Source: Bacteroidaceae bacterium (GTDB lineage Bacteria; Bacteroidota; Bacteroidia; Bacteroidales; Bacteroidaceae). Taken from it: DNA of 64,000 bases. The notes under the pieces were generated by a model. That model ran no database searches. It was not told the DNA's origin and worked only from the letters and a program-made list of their open reading frames with translations. Within the stretch, counting starts at the first letter, position 1; each line of letters starts with the position of its first letter. Below are positions 7,674 through 16,684 of the stretch, one piece after another. The stretch lies in contig JAFSAT010000031.1 in NCBI GenBank assembly GCA_017442185.1, positions 1-64,000 on the forward strand, read 5' to 3'. The position numbers and the translations under genes are program-made.

Positions 7674-10600
7674 TTACTTCCTTTTACGCAACTTCTCTTC
7701 AAAAGTCTGCATCCATTCGTACCAATTGGGAATGTAGAGTGTAGCAACCATTGTGTTAACAAACATTCCGAACACCACAGCCGTGCCAAGTGCAAGGCGC
7801 GAAGCGGCTCCGGCGCCATGAGCAAACAACAACGGCATCACTCCAAGAACAAAAGCAAAAGAGGTCATAAGTATCGGTCGCAGACGAACATGTCCGGCCT
7901 CGGCAGCACTCTGTCTGATGTCGTTGCCGGCAGCACGAAAATCTCGTGCAAATTCCACTATCAGAATACCATTCTTGGCGCTCAAGGCTATGAGCAAAAT
8001 TATTCCTATCTGCGTGTAGATACTAACGGGAATATCCATTATCCAACACCCGAGAAGTGCTCCCAGCAGAGCTATCGGAACACCGGTGACGGCAGCAACA
8101 GGGCTTGTCCAACTTTCGTATTGAGCCGCCAGCACCAGATAGGCCACCAGCAGTGCTATTGCAAGAATAAGTGAGGTAGTGGCCCCTGCCGACTGCTCCT
8201 GAAAAGCAACGCCTGTCCACTCATAGCCCACTTCGCCGTTCAATTCCTCCTCAACAAGCTGCTCTACACTCTTCATAAGCTCTCCCGAGCTATATCCGGC
8301 AGATGGATTGCTGGTGACGGCAGCACTGTTATACATATTGTATCGTCCCACTTGGTCTATTCCGAGGATGCTCTCCACTGTGATGAAACTGCTGAAAGGC
8401 ACCATCTCGCCATTTGCATTGGGCAGGCTAAGAGCAAGTACATTGTCGATAACTTTCTGACTTTTCTCACCTGCCGACATCTTTACCTGCCAAATGCGTC
8501 CCAGCATGCTGAAGTCGTTCACATACACCGCTCCCATATAGTAACTCAAAGTAGAGAGCACGGAGCCTATATCCAATCCCATGCTGATGGCTTTATTGCG
8601 ATTGATGTTTATGAAATATTGCGGCACATCAGCCTCGTAAGAGCTGTTCATGGAGGCTATTGCAGGTTTTTTGCGATAATTCTCCAAGATAACCTCAACA
8701 GCTTTCTGCATCTCTACGGCACCAAGGTTTTTTGTGTCCTCTATTTGAAGTTGTAATCCGCCCACGTTGCCTATGCCCGGAATTGCCGGTGGAACTATTG
8801 CAAAGCATTGCGCCTCCTCTATCTGCAAGTATGCCTGCCTGTTGAAACGCTCTACTATGGCTGCGGCGCTGTGTTGCCTGCCGCGACGCTCTTTCCAATC
8901 TTTCAACACAACAAATAGGGTTGCGGCGTTACTCTGCTCCCCGTTGTTCATGATGCTGAATCCACTGATGCAGATGTTGGTCTTTACCTCGGGATAGTTG
9001 TCAAGAATCTTCTCTATCTTGCGCGATACAGCCTCGGTGCGAGACAGCGATGCGGCAGGGGGAAGTTGCACTGCCACTATCATATAGCCGTCATCCTCTT
9101 CGGGTACAAATGTGGTTGGCCATTTTGTAAATAGAATCAACGCAAAAACCACAAGTATCGCAAATGTCACAGCCGCCACAAACGGTTTGCGCAGAAGCCA
9201 TTCGACACATCTGTCGTATAAATGTTGCAGCTTGCCGTACCACTTGTCGAAGCTGCGAAAAACAATGTTTTTTCGTTTCCCGGTCACATTTGGGCGAAGC
9301 ATCAGTGCGCATAATGCCGGAGTCAGTGTCAGAGAATTGAATCCGCTCAATAGCGTTGATGCTGCAATCGTAAGCGCAAACTGCTTGTAGAGCTGTCCCG
9401 ATATTCCACTTATCATCGTCGTTGGCAGGAATACCGCCATCATCACCAATACAACGCCTATTATAGGCCCTGAAATCTCTTCCATTGCCTTTTCGGCCGC
9501 ATCATGAGGGGTGCTTCCCTCTTCCTCTATTATACGTGTAACATTCTCTACCACAATAATGGCATCATCTACAACTATGGCTATTGCGAGTATAAGTCCA
9601 AAGAGGGTCAGTGTGTTTATGGAGAAGCCCAAAATCTCCATCACAGCAAGTGTTCCTATCAGCGACACAGGAATTGTGAGGCAGGGAATAAGCGTGGCAC
9701 GCCAATTTTGCAGAAAAAGGAAAATGACAAGAATCACTAAGGCCGTTGTTTCAAAAAATGTATACAAGACCTCATTTATGGAACTGCGCACTACGTCGGT
9801 TGTGTCGAGTGTTATTTGATACTCCATGCCCGGAGGAAAACTGCCTCTCAGCTCCTCCATCGTGGCACGCACTGCTTTAGAGACAGCCAACGAGCTTGAG
9901 CCGGGTAGCTGATATACGGCCAATGCTGCCGTAGGTCTCCCTTTCAGTCGCGACGATGAACTGTAATTCTCGCTTCCAACCTCTATTTGCGCCACGTCCC
10001 GCAGACGCAACATTCCGGTACCATCGTTGCGAATGACAATATCGGCAAACTCCTCTACGCTGTTCAGTCGTCCCTGCACATTTAAGGTATACTGAAAGGC
10101 ATTATCGGCGCCTTTGCCCAATGTCTGTCCCACATATCCCGCCGAAACTGCGACATTCTGTTCGGTGAGTGCCTGAAAAACTTCGGTCGGCGAGATACTG
10201 CGTATGCGCATAGCCTCAGGATCGAGCCACACGCGCATCGAATATTTTCCGGCTCCCATCACATTGACGGCCCCGACGCCGGGAGTGCGCGTAAGCCTGT
10301 CGACAAGTTGTAATTGTGCATAGTTCGACAGATATAGGCGGTCATATTGTTTATCGCCTGTCAGTGTAATGAACAATACTATATTCGATGATTGCTTCTG
10401 TACGGTCACTCCTTGCTGTGTAACCTCGGTCGGAAGTGAATTAAGGGCTATGTTCACTCGATTCTGAACAAGTACGGTAGCCATGTCGATGTCGGTACCC
10501 ACTTCAAAAGTTATCGTAAGGCTGTATGTTCCCGAGGACGATGAAGTGGAGCTCATGTATATCATATTATCAACACCATTCACTTGCTGCTCGATGGGAA

Positions 10601-10793
10601 TGCCCACTGTTTGTGCTATTGTTTCGGCATTTGCACCCGGGTATACGGCATTTACCTGCACGGTTGGAGGTGTTATCGAGGGATATTGGTCTATCGGAAG
10701 AACCGTCAGCGAAACAATTCCTGCAACAAGAAGCAATAGTGACAGTACACTTGCAAATATCGGACGCTGTATGAAGAATTTTGCAAAATTCAT
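7674..10793 (-). CDS. RND multidrug efflux transporter, HAE1 (AcrB/MexB) family
   Basis: A 1039-aa inner-membrane proton antiporter expected to form a trimer and export amphiphilic compounds with the adaptor and outer-membrane protein encoded just upstream. It starts with the canonical AcrB N-terminus ([18 protein letters not shown]). The TM4 proton-relay aspartates are present in [15 protein letters not shown] and the TM10 lysine in [12 protein letters not shown]. Length equals the family norm. It is the last gene of a three-gene operon, 43 bases after the adaptor. Substrates cannot be predicted; no resistance claim is made. Confidence 0.93.
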   Translation of the reverse strand: MNFAKFFIQRPIFASVLSLLLLVAGIVSLTVLPIDQYPSITPPTVQVNAVYPGANAETIAQTVGIPIEQQVNGVDNMIYMSSTSSSSGTYSLTITFEVGTDIDMATVLVQNRVNIALNSLPTEVTQQGVTVQKQSSNIVLFITLTGDKQYDRLYLSNYAQLQLVDRLTRTPGVGAVNVMGAGKYSMRVWLDPEAMRIRSISPTEVFQALTEQNVAVSAGYVGQTLGKGADNAFQYTLNVQGRLNSVEEFADIVIRNDGTGMLRLRDVAQIEVGSENYSSSSRLKGRPTAALAVYQLPGSSSLAVSKAVRATMEELRGSFPPGMEYQITLDTTDVVRSSINEVLYTFFETTALVILVIFLFLQNWRATLIPCLTIPVSLIGTLAVMEILGFSINTLTLFGLILAIAIVVDDAIIVVENVTRIIEEEGSTPHDAAEKAMEEISGPIIGVVLVMMAVFLPTTMISGISGQLYKQFALTIAASTLLSGFNSLTLTPALCALMLRPNVTGKRKNIVFRSFDKWYGKLQHLYDRCVEWLLRKPFVAAVTFAILVVFALILFTKWPTTFVPEEDDGYMIVAVQLPPAASLSRTEAVSRKIEKILDNYPEVKTNICISGFSIMNNGEQSNAATLFVVLKDWKERRGRQHSAAAIVERFNRQAYLQIEEAQCFAIVPPAIPGIGNVGGLQLQIEDTKNLGAVEMQKAVEVILENYRKKPAIASMNSSYEADVPQYFININRNKAISMGLDIGSVLSTLSYYMGAVYVNDFSMLGRIWQVKMSAGEKSQKVIDNVLALSLPNANGEMVPFSSFITVESILGIDQVGRYNMYNSAAVTSNPSAGYSSGELMKSVEQLVEEELNGEVGYEWTGVAFQEQSAGATTSLILAIALLVAYLVLAAQYESWTSPVAAVTGVPIALLGALLGCWIMDIPVSIYTQIGIILLIALSAKNGILIVEFARDFRAAGNDIRQSAAEAGHVRLRPILMTSFAFVLGVMPLLFAHGAGAASRLALGTAVVFGMFVNTMVATLYIPNWYEWMQTFEEKLRKRK

Positions 10794-10835
10794 GTTATTT
10801 AAGCTGTTTCTATGGGATTGAACAAATGCTCCTGT

Positions 10836-11948
10836 CTATTTTTTGTAGATAGGCTCTATTCTCATGCCGTTGCGCACCTTTAATATGGCTTTTGTCACGT
10901 AGCGTTCACCGGGGCTCAATCCTTCGCGTACAATACGCAGTGTGTCGTCGACAAGATTGCCTGTGGTTATGTGACGATACTGTATAATATTGCTGTCGTT
11001 TACGATATATAGAAAATTGCCCAATTGGTCGGTGCCTATGGAGGCATCGTTCACCAACAGCGCATCGGGAACATTCTCATAAGGAAGTACAACGCTTATA
11101 TAGCTGCCGGGTTTCAAGAATCCGTCGCTGTTTTTAAGTTCGGCACGCACTCGCAGCGTTCCTGTGCTCAACTGCACATCGGGCGACAGATAGTCCATCT
11201 TGGCTCTTCGTGTGAAGTAACGGTCTTCGCCCAGGGTGAAGGTTATATACTCCTCTTTGCCCACCACATCGCTGCGTTGCTGTTGCCGTAACCACTGATT
11301 GTCGGTGACGTTGAAATAGGCATACATTATATCGTCTTTGTAGAGCGTGGCAAGATGTACGGGGCTTGTCGCTCCGGCAATGTAGGAACCGGTTGGGTAG
11401 TTTGAGAGTGAGATAAGGCCGGCTTGCGGTGCACGAACATAGCAGTACTCCAGATTCTTCTTCGCGGTAGAGAGCGCTGCTCGTGCATTGCTCACCTGTG
11501 CTTCGCATGTGGTTACATTTGTCTCGGCCTGTATCAATTCTATCCGGCTTATTGCATCGCCTAACATGGCCTGTTTCATTCTCTCGTAGTTGTTTTGTGC
11601 ATATTCTAAATTTGCAATGGCTGTTTTTAGTGCGGCTTCGGCTTGTGTGACGGCATTGCGATACATGGTTGGGTCTATCACAAACAGCAGGTCGCCGCGT
11701 TTTACGCGGCTCCCGGCGTTATAATTTTTGCTTTCGAGCGTTCCGTTTACACGTCCCACGATTGCAACAGAAGCATCTGCATCAAGATATCCGGGATATT
11801 CTCGGGTCAGTGTAACTTCGCGTTGTATCGGTGCTGCCACTTCTACCGGCATGGCTTGTGCAACGGATGGTGTATTCTCTTTTTTGCTGCACGAGACAAT
11901 CTGCGTCAGCAGTGTGGTTGCGAGTAATAATTTATTTATATTCATCAT
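10836..11948 (-). CDS. RND efflux periplasmic adaptor (AcrA/MexA family lipoprotein)
   Basis: A 370-aa membrane-fusion protein linking the inner-membrane pump to the outer-membrane channel. The lipobox ends at Cys20 (LTQIVSCSKK). The lipoyl half-motif VNGTLESKNYNAGSRVKRGDLL, a helical hairpin (about 95-165) and beta-barrel/membrane-proximal domains follow in the usual order. It sits 25 bases after the outer-membrane gene and 43 before the pump. No regulator gene is adjacent. Confidence 0.9.
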   Translation of the reverse strand: MMNINKLLLATTLLTQIVSCSKKENTPSVAQAMPVEVAAPIQREVTLTREYPGYLDADASVAIVGRVNGTLESKNYNAGSRVKRGDLLFVIDPTMYRNAVTQAEAALKTAIANLEYAQNNYERMKQAMLGDAISRIELIQAETNVTTCEAQVSNARAALSTAKKNLEYCYVRAPQAGLISLSNYPTGSYIAGATSPVHLATLYKDDIMYAYFNVTDNQWLRQQQRSDVVGKEEYITFTLGEDRYFTRRAKMDYLSPDVQLSTGTLRVRAELKNSDGFLKPGSYISVVLPYENVPDALLVNDASIGTDQLGNFLYIVNDSNIIQYRHITTGNLVDDTLRIVREGLSPGERYVTKAILKVRNGMRIEPIYKK

Positions 11949-11972
11949 GGCTCATTTGTTTTTTATAGATAA

Positions 11973-13364
11973 TTACCAACCTCCTCCCAATGCCTCGTAT
12001 AGTTGTATAAGGTATATCAATGCACTGCCTTGTGCCTGCACCAGATAGTCTTGATAGTTGAGCAGGCTGCGCTGTGCGTCTAACACATTCTGAAATTGTG
12101 TGAGACCTTGTTTGTAAAGGTCGAGTGAGAGACGCAGCGTCTCTTCGCCTTGATTGACGGTTTCACGCAATGCCGCTATGCTGTTCAGAGCATTCTTGTA
12201 GGCTGACATTGCATTTTCAACCTCTTGCATTGCTGTGAGCACTATGTTGTTAAATTCTATTATACTTTTGTCGAGCTGTGCCTGTGCCTGACGTGTGTTG
12301 TTTCTCAGTCGGCCGCCGTCGAAGAGATTCCATGTGATTGATGGTGCAATCTGCCATGTCATGCTGCGCGAGCGCAGAAGGGCGTCTGCATCTGTGGCGG
12401 CAAATCCTATGGAGCCGTTGATGTAGAATTGTGGCAACCATTCTCTCTTTGTCGCACCAAGGAGAGAAGCCTGTGCTTCCACTTGCTCACCTGCGCTTCT
12501 TACGTCGGGGCGGCGCAATATGAGGTTGGCCGGCAATTCGGCCACAATAGGATCTATTATGTCGGGCAGCGACCTGTTTTCAATAGTTCTCAGATTAAGA
12601 TTCCCGGGATATGTGGCAAGCAATATTGCAAGAGCATTGCGATATTGTTGTATGGTTGTCTCCATCGAGGGTATTGTTGCTTGTGTGCTGTAATATACCG
12701 AGCGGGCTTGTGCAACATCTAATTTTGAGGCTAATCCTGTGTTGTATCGTATCTCCACAAGATTCATAATTTCGCGTTGCGACTCTGCGTTTTTCCGCAG
12801 TACTGCCATTTCGGCAAGACTTCTGCGGAGTGAAAAATAGGTTGTGGCTACTTCGGCGCAGAGTGTAATCATCACTGCGTGAAATTCCTCTTCGCTTGCC
12901 CTGAACAGATGTTTTTCGGCTTGTGAGCGCTTGTAGATGCTGCCGTATATATCGGCCTGCCAGCTTACGGAAACAGATGCGTCGAAGTCTCCTCCCCAGA
13001 TTTCTTCGTTTCCATCGGAGTGTATATTACCGCTTGTTTTGTTGCGCTGCCATCCGAGGTCAAGTCTCATCGTGGGGAATAGTTGTGAACGCTCCATGCG
13101 CCAAGCGGCCCTTGCCATGCGCATATTTTCTATTGCTGTCAATACCGAGTGGTTGCGCTCTGCGGCTATCGCTATTAAAGAGTCGAGGAGTGTATCTCCG
13201 AAGATACTCCACCATTTCTCCTGTGCAGGAAATTTCTGCCCGAACAGCTCGCTTTTGCCCTTGTGGCGCGAAAATTCCTCCCAAGAGTAAATCCCCTTGG
13301 TTTGTGTACGCATCTCCGAAATTGTAAATGTGAAAGTTAAAGCAAGTATAAAGATTTTTTTCAT
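11973..13364 (-). CDS. outer-membrane efflux protein (TolC/OprM family)
   Basis: A 463-aa protein of the NodT/OprM group: two homologous halves rich in long helices and conserved stretches such as LILRRPDVRSAG and AQAQLDKSIIEF. It would form the trimeric outer-membrane exit duct of the efflux system. The N-terminus has a signal-like segment (KKIFILALTFTFTIS) but no lipobox cysteine, although most OprM-type members are lipoproteins; a different start is possible. First gene of the operon, so order is OMF-adaptor-pump rather than the more common adaptor-pump-OMF. Confidence 0.87.
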   Translation of the reverse strand: MKKIFILALTFTFTISEMRTQTKGIYSWEEFSRHKGKSELFGQKFPAQEKWWSIFGDTLLDSLIAIAAERNHSVLTAIENMRMARAAWRMERSQLFPTMRLDLGWQRNKTSGNIHSDGNEEIWGGDFDASVSVSWQADIYGSIYKRSQAEKHLFRASEEEFHAVMITLCAEVATTYFSLRRSLAEMAVLRKNAESQREIMNLVEIRYNTGLASKLDVAQARSVYYSTQATIPSMETTIQQYRNALAILLATYPGNLNLRTIENRSLPDIIDPIVAELPANLILRRPDVRSAGEQVEAQASLLGATKREWLPQFYINGSIGFAATDADALLRSRSMTWQIAPSITWNLFDGGRLRNNTRQAQAQLDKSIIEFNNIVLTAMQEVENAMSAYKNALNSIAALRETVNQGEETLRLSLDLYKQGLTQFQNVLDAQRSLLNYQDYLVQAQGSALIYLIQLYEALGGGW

Positions 13365-13437
13365 CCTGTGTCCGAAAATATTACACAGCTATAACAATGC
13401 TTGCTGTGAATATGTTCCATGAAATGGGTGGAAAATG

Positions 13438-13470
13438 TTTGATACTGTCTGTAAAAAAATACTACTTTTG
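13438..13470 (+). promoter_or_regulatory. promoter (TTTG - 21 bp - TACTTTTG)
   Basis: -33 TTTG at 13438-13441 and -7 TACTTTTG at 13463-13470. The predicted transcript start near 13477 falls after an in-frame upstream ATG (13435), which supports ATG 13498 as the true start of the next gene. Confidence 0.7.
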
Positions 13471-13497
13471 CAGTCGTTTTTGATTATTCACGCTATA

Positions 13498-14418
13498 ATG
13501 GGTAAAATATTCTTCGCAATTCTGTTCTTTTGTTCCGTTGGAATGTGTGCGCAGCAGTATGCGGGGGTTAGTGTCTCGGCCGGAACCACAGGCTCTTTTT
13601 CCGAGGCCTATTCTCTTGAACACGATGATGCAGCACTCTCTGCCAAAGGTGACATAAAGAGTAGCCTTAGGGCTTATACATCAGTGGGATATGGTTTTAA
13701 ATTGGGGCGTTTCGTAAATATGAATCTCTTGGCAAGATATGAGTATTGCGACGAGCATCTTGGGCTGTTGGGTTGTGATTGGGGCGATGAGCATCATGTC
13801 TTTAAGGGGAGGGCAACTTTTATGTCGGGTGCTCTTTTGTGGAAACGTCCCCTTATTCTGATGGCTTCGTTGGGTGCCGAAGCAGGCGAGTGGGGTGTTG
13901 AACGAGTGAATTTAATGGCACTCGCTATACTTATGATTAAGCGAACACCTACCATTCAATTTGGGTTGGCTGCCATAGGAATGGTGAATACAGCCAGCAG
14001 CATCCCTTTCTTTATTGTGCCCACATATCGCAGGGTGTTGTCTCCCCTGTGGACTCTTAATCTTAACTATCCTTTTATGGGAATGCAGTTTACTCCGTCG
14101 CCAATGCACACACTGAGTGCCGGCTTTACCGTTGATAATTATGGTTATTGGTTGCGCACCGGTTTGTCGCATTTGCCGCGTACTGTATATTACAGGCGTT
14201 CGCTTTTTAAGCTGGGGCTTAATTATGATATACGTCCGGCATCGGGGCTGTCTGTTACGGCACAGGCAGGATGGCAGTTTACGCAGCAAGGTGGTATATA
14301 TAGCGCAGGAGGGGGCAGGCATATATATGAGATGGATGGTGCAAACGGTATGTATCTGCATTTGAATTTTGTTTATCGGCCATCTGCGAAGCAGGGAACT
14401 GCGAAAAGGGGTATGTGA
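13498..14418 (+). CDS. predicted outer-membrane beta-barrel protein, unknown function
   Basis: A 306-aa protein with signal peptide MGKIFFAILFFCSVGMCAQ. It then has many alternating amphipathic strands (SVSAGTTGSF, YTSVGYGFKLGRFVNMNLLARYEY, LTLNYPF-like segments, GLSVTAQAGWQF) ending in an aromatic strand LHLNFVYRP. That pattern suggests an outer-membrane barrel, but I cannot name a family. The promoter supports ATG 13498. It is divergent from the efflux operon and ends at a shared bidirectional terminator. No functional prediction is justified. Confidence 0.6.
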   Translation: MGKIFFAILFFCSVGMCAQQYAGVSVSAGTTGSFSEAYSLEHDDAALSAKGDIKSSLRAYTSVGYGFKLGRFVNMNLLARYEYCDEHLGLLGCDWGDEHHVFKGRATFMSGALLWKRPLILMASLGAEAGEWGVERVNLMALAILMIKRTPTIQFGLAAIGMVNTASSIPFFIVPTYRRVLSPLWTLNLNYPFMGMQFTPSPMHTLSAGFTVDNYGYWLRTGLSHLPRTVYYRRSLFKLGLNYDIRPASGLSVTAQAGWQFTQQGGIYSAGGGRHIYEMDGANGMYLHLNFVYRPSAKQGTAKRGM

Positions 14419-14461
14419 AAAAAGCGATGCGTAAAATGTTCTCTTTTACGCATCGCTTTTT
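14419..14461. terminator. bidirectional terminator
   Basis: A perfect 18-bp stem (14419-14436 with 14444-14461) and a 7-base loop, with A-run and T-run flanks. It separates the convergent barrel-protein gene and the GH92 operon and can serve both. Confidence 0.85.
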
Positions 14462-14491
14462 GTGAATAGTCGATTAAAATTTCTTTATCGA

Positions 14492-16684
14492 TTAATCCGC
14501 CACTCCTTTTGCGTACCATTTTGCAGGTGTGTCGCTCATTTCAAATGTCAGTGTGCTGCCTGCCTTTAAGTCGCTGTGGTTTATATATGGGAGGTTATAG
14601 TCTGCTCCGTTCAGTTTTACGCTTTTTATGTAGATGTTTGCAGCGCTGTTGTTAAGAGCCTCTATCGTGAAGATTCCGCCCTCTACTGCAATCTCTGCTT
14701 TGTCAACCGTGGGCGAGCCGAACCAATATCTGCCGCCGGCAGGCTCAACCTGATACATTCCTATGGATGACAGTATGTACCATGCCGACATTTGTCCGAC
14801 ATCCTCGTTTCCCGATAGTCCGTCGTGTGCATCGTGGTAGAGTGTTGTAAGCACTTCGCGTATGCGTTGAGCTGCCTTGTGAGGCTCTCCGAGCATGGTA
14901 TACATATAAAGTATGTGGTGCGATGGTTCGTTGCCGTGGGCGAATTGTCCTATGAGGCCCGAAATGTCGGGCGAGGGGTCGCCCTCCACTGTTGAGGGGG
15001 CAAGGAACAGAGAGTCGAGACGTGCTACCGTTGCTTCTCTGCCTCCGAAACATTCGGCAAGGCCTGCAACATCGTGGGGTACGAGCCATGTGTATTGCCA
15101 TGCGTTACCCTCGCAATAGTCATCGTCGCGGTGTGCCGAGTAGTAGGGGTTGAACGGGGTGTTAAATTCGCCTGTTGTTTTCTTACCACGTATGAAGCCT
15201 GTGTTTTTGTCGAAGAAGTTTCTGTATGAGTGGCTGTTTTTTGTGTGTGTAGCTGCATCGTCGGTGTAACCGAGGGATTTAGCGGCCTGTGCTGCTGCTG
15301 CATCGGCTATGGCATATTCCATGTCGTAGGCTACCGATTCTTTGAATGGGTCGCAGGGGATATAACCGTATTGTTTGCGAAGTCCGCGTCCGCGTCCATC
15401 TTTTGCCAATGTCTTTTGTATGGCTTTATAGCCTTTCTCCTTGTCGAACCCTGCAATGTTTTTTACTATTGCATCGGCAACTACGGGTATTCCGGGGTCG
15501 CCCACCATGCAGTCTGTTTCACAACCCCATAGATGCCACACGGGCAGGCGTCCCTGTTTGTCGCATATATCGAGCATGGTGGCAACAAAATCGCCCATTC
15601 GTTTGCTCTGTATAATGCTCATCAGGGGCATCTTGGCGCGGTAAGTGTCCCACAGCGAGAATATTGTGTATGTGCCATGTTCTGCTTTGTAGACGTTGCC
15701 ATCGGCACCGCGGTAGCTGCCATCTATATCGTTGAAAGTGGCAGGTGCCGTCATTGCGTGGAACATTGCTGTGTAGAATGTGCGTTTCATTGCACTGTCG
15801 CTACTCTCGATGCGTATTTTGGCGAGTTCCTCCTCCCAAGCGGCATCGGCAGCAGAGGCTGTTTGTTCAAAGTTCCAATGTGGCGTCTCGGCTGCAATTG
15901 CTGCTTTTGCTCCTTCGATGCTGACGGGGGATATTCCTACTTTCAGAAGCAGTGTCTCGCCCTCTTGTGTGGTGAACGAGGCGCGTCCGTACATGTTACC
16001 TTCGCCATGCAGTGTGAAGTCTGCAAAAGGTTTTGAAAATTCTGCGGCGAAATATATTTTCTGATTGTTGGCCCACCCTTTGGAGTAGCGCCATCCTACA
16101 ACAAGGCTGTTGCCCTCTGCAGTCATGGATGCCTCTGTGGTTTTGTCCCAGCAACCACCATTCTCAAGATCAAATACTATTGCCGAAGCGTCCGATGCGG
16201 GAAAGGTATATCGGTGCATGCCTACACGTGTGGTGGCTGTCAGCTCGGCATTTATATTGTAGCGTGTAAGGGGAACACTGTAATATCCGGGGCGTACAAT
16301 CTCTTTTGTGCGGTCGGCCGGCGACCAAAGACCCGATGTCGCATCTTCGAGTGTGCCGCGTGAATATTTGACGTCGCCCACCACGGGCATCACCGTAACA
16401 TCGAACAGGTCGCCTATTCCTGTTCCGCTTAAGTGAGTGTGTGAGAATCCTATCACCGAATTTTCATCCTGATGGTAGCCCGAGCACCAGTCCCATGTGG
16501 TTGTTACGCTTGTGGGGCCCAACTGCACCATTCCGAATGGAACGTGTGCTCCCACAAACACATGTCCGTGCCCACCCGAGCCAATTAGCGGGTCTACATA
16601 TCCTGTGAGATTCTCGGCGGTTGGCTGTTGAGTGCAGGCTGCAAGCAATATTGCACAGCCTGATATTAGTTTGTTTATTTTCAT
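14492..16684 (-). CDS. GH92 alpha-mannosidase, lipoprotein (copy 1)
   Basis: A 730-aa exo-alpha-mannosidase of glycoside hydrolase family 92, calcium-dependent and inverting. Lipobox at Cys17 (AILLAACTQQ) suggests envelope anchoring. The N-terminal beta-sandwich begins YVDPLIGSGGHGHVF. Catalytic-domain motifs are EGNAWQYTWLVPHDV near residue 528, HGNEPSHHILYMY, and GLSGNEDVGQMSAW near 626, all typical of active mannosidases. The GNEPSHH form is what I recall from alpha-1,2-active members, but the linkage is an inference. Last gene of the mannoside operon; its start overlaps the stop of the other GH92 (ATGA). Confidence 0.9.
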   Translation of the reverse strand: MKINKLISGCAILLAACTQQPTAENLTGYVDPLIGSGGHGHVFVGAHVPFGMVQLGPTSVTTTWDWCSGYHQDENSVIGFSHTHLSGTGIGDLFDVTVMPVVGDVKYSRGTLEDATSGLWSPADRTKEIVRPGYYSVPLTRYNINAELTATTRVGMHRYTFPASDASAIVFDLENGGCWDKTTEASMTAEGNSLVVGWRYSKGWANNQKIYFAAEFSKPFADFTLHGEGNMYGRASFTTQEGETLLLKVGISPVSIEGAKAAIAAETPHWNFEQTASAADAAWEEELAKIRIESSDSAMKRTFYTAMFHAMTAPATFNDIDGSYRGADGNVYKAEHGTYTIFSLWDTYRAKMPLMSIIQSKRMGDFVATMLDICDKQGRLPVWHLWGCETDCMVGDPGIPVVADAIVKNIAGFDKEKGYKAIQKTLAKDGRGRGLRKQYGYIPCDPFKESVAYDMEYAIADAAAAQAAKSLGYTDDAATHTKNSHSYRNFFDKNTGFIRGKKTTGEFNTPFNPYYSAHRDDDYCEGNAWQYTWLVPHDVAGLAECFGGREATVARLDSLFLAPSTVEGDPSPDISGLIGQFAHGNEPSHHILYMYTMLGEPHKAAQRIREVLTTLYHDAHDGLSGNEDVGQMSAWYILSSIGMYQVEPAGGRYWFGSPTVDKAEIAVEGGIFTIEALNNSAANIYIKSVKLNGADYNLPYINHSDLKAGSTLTFEMSDTPAKWYAKGVAD

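Noticed and set aside
7674..13364. Efflux operon as evidence of acquired antibiotic resistance
   Set aside because: RND operons are ordinary chromosomal genes in Bacteroidales, and no mobile-element signs surround it.
15533..16036. Plus-strand open frames opposite the GH92 genes
   Set aside because: Cysteine- and valine-rich translations typical of shadow frames; the GH92 reading has intact catalytic motifs.
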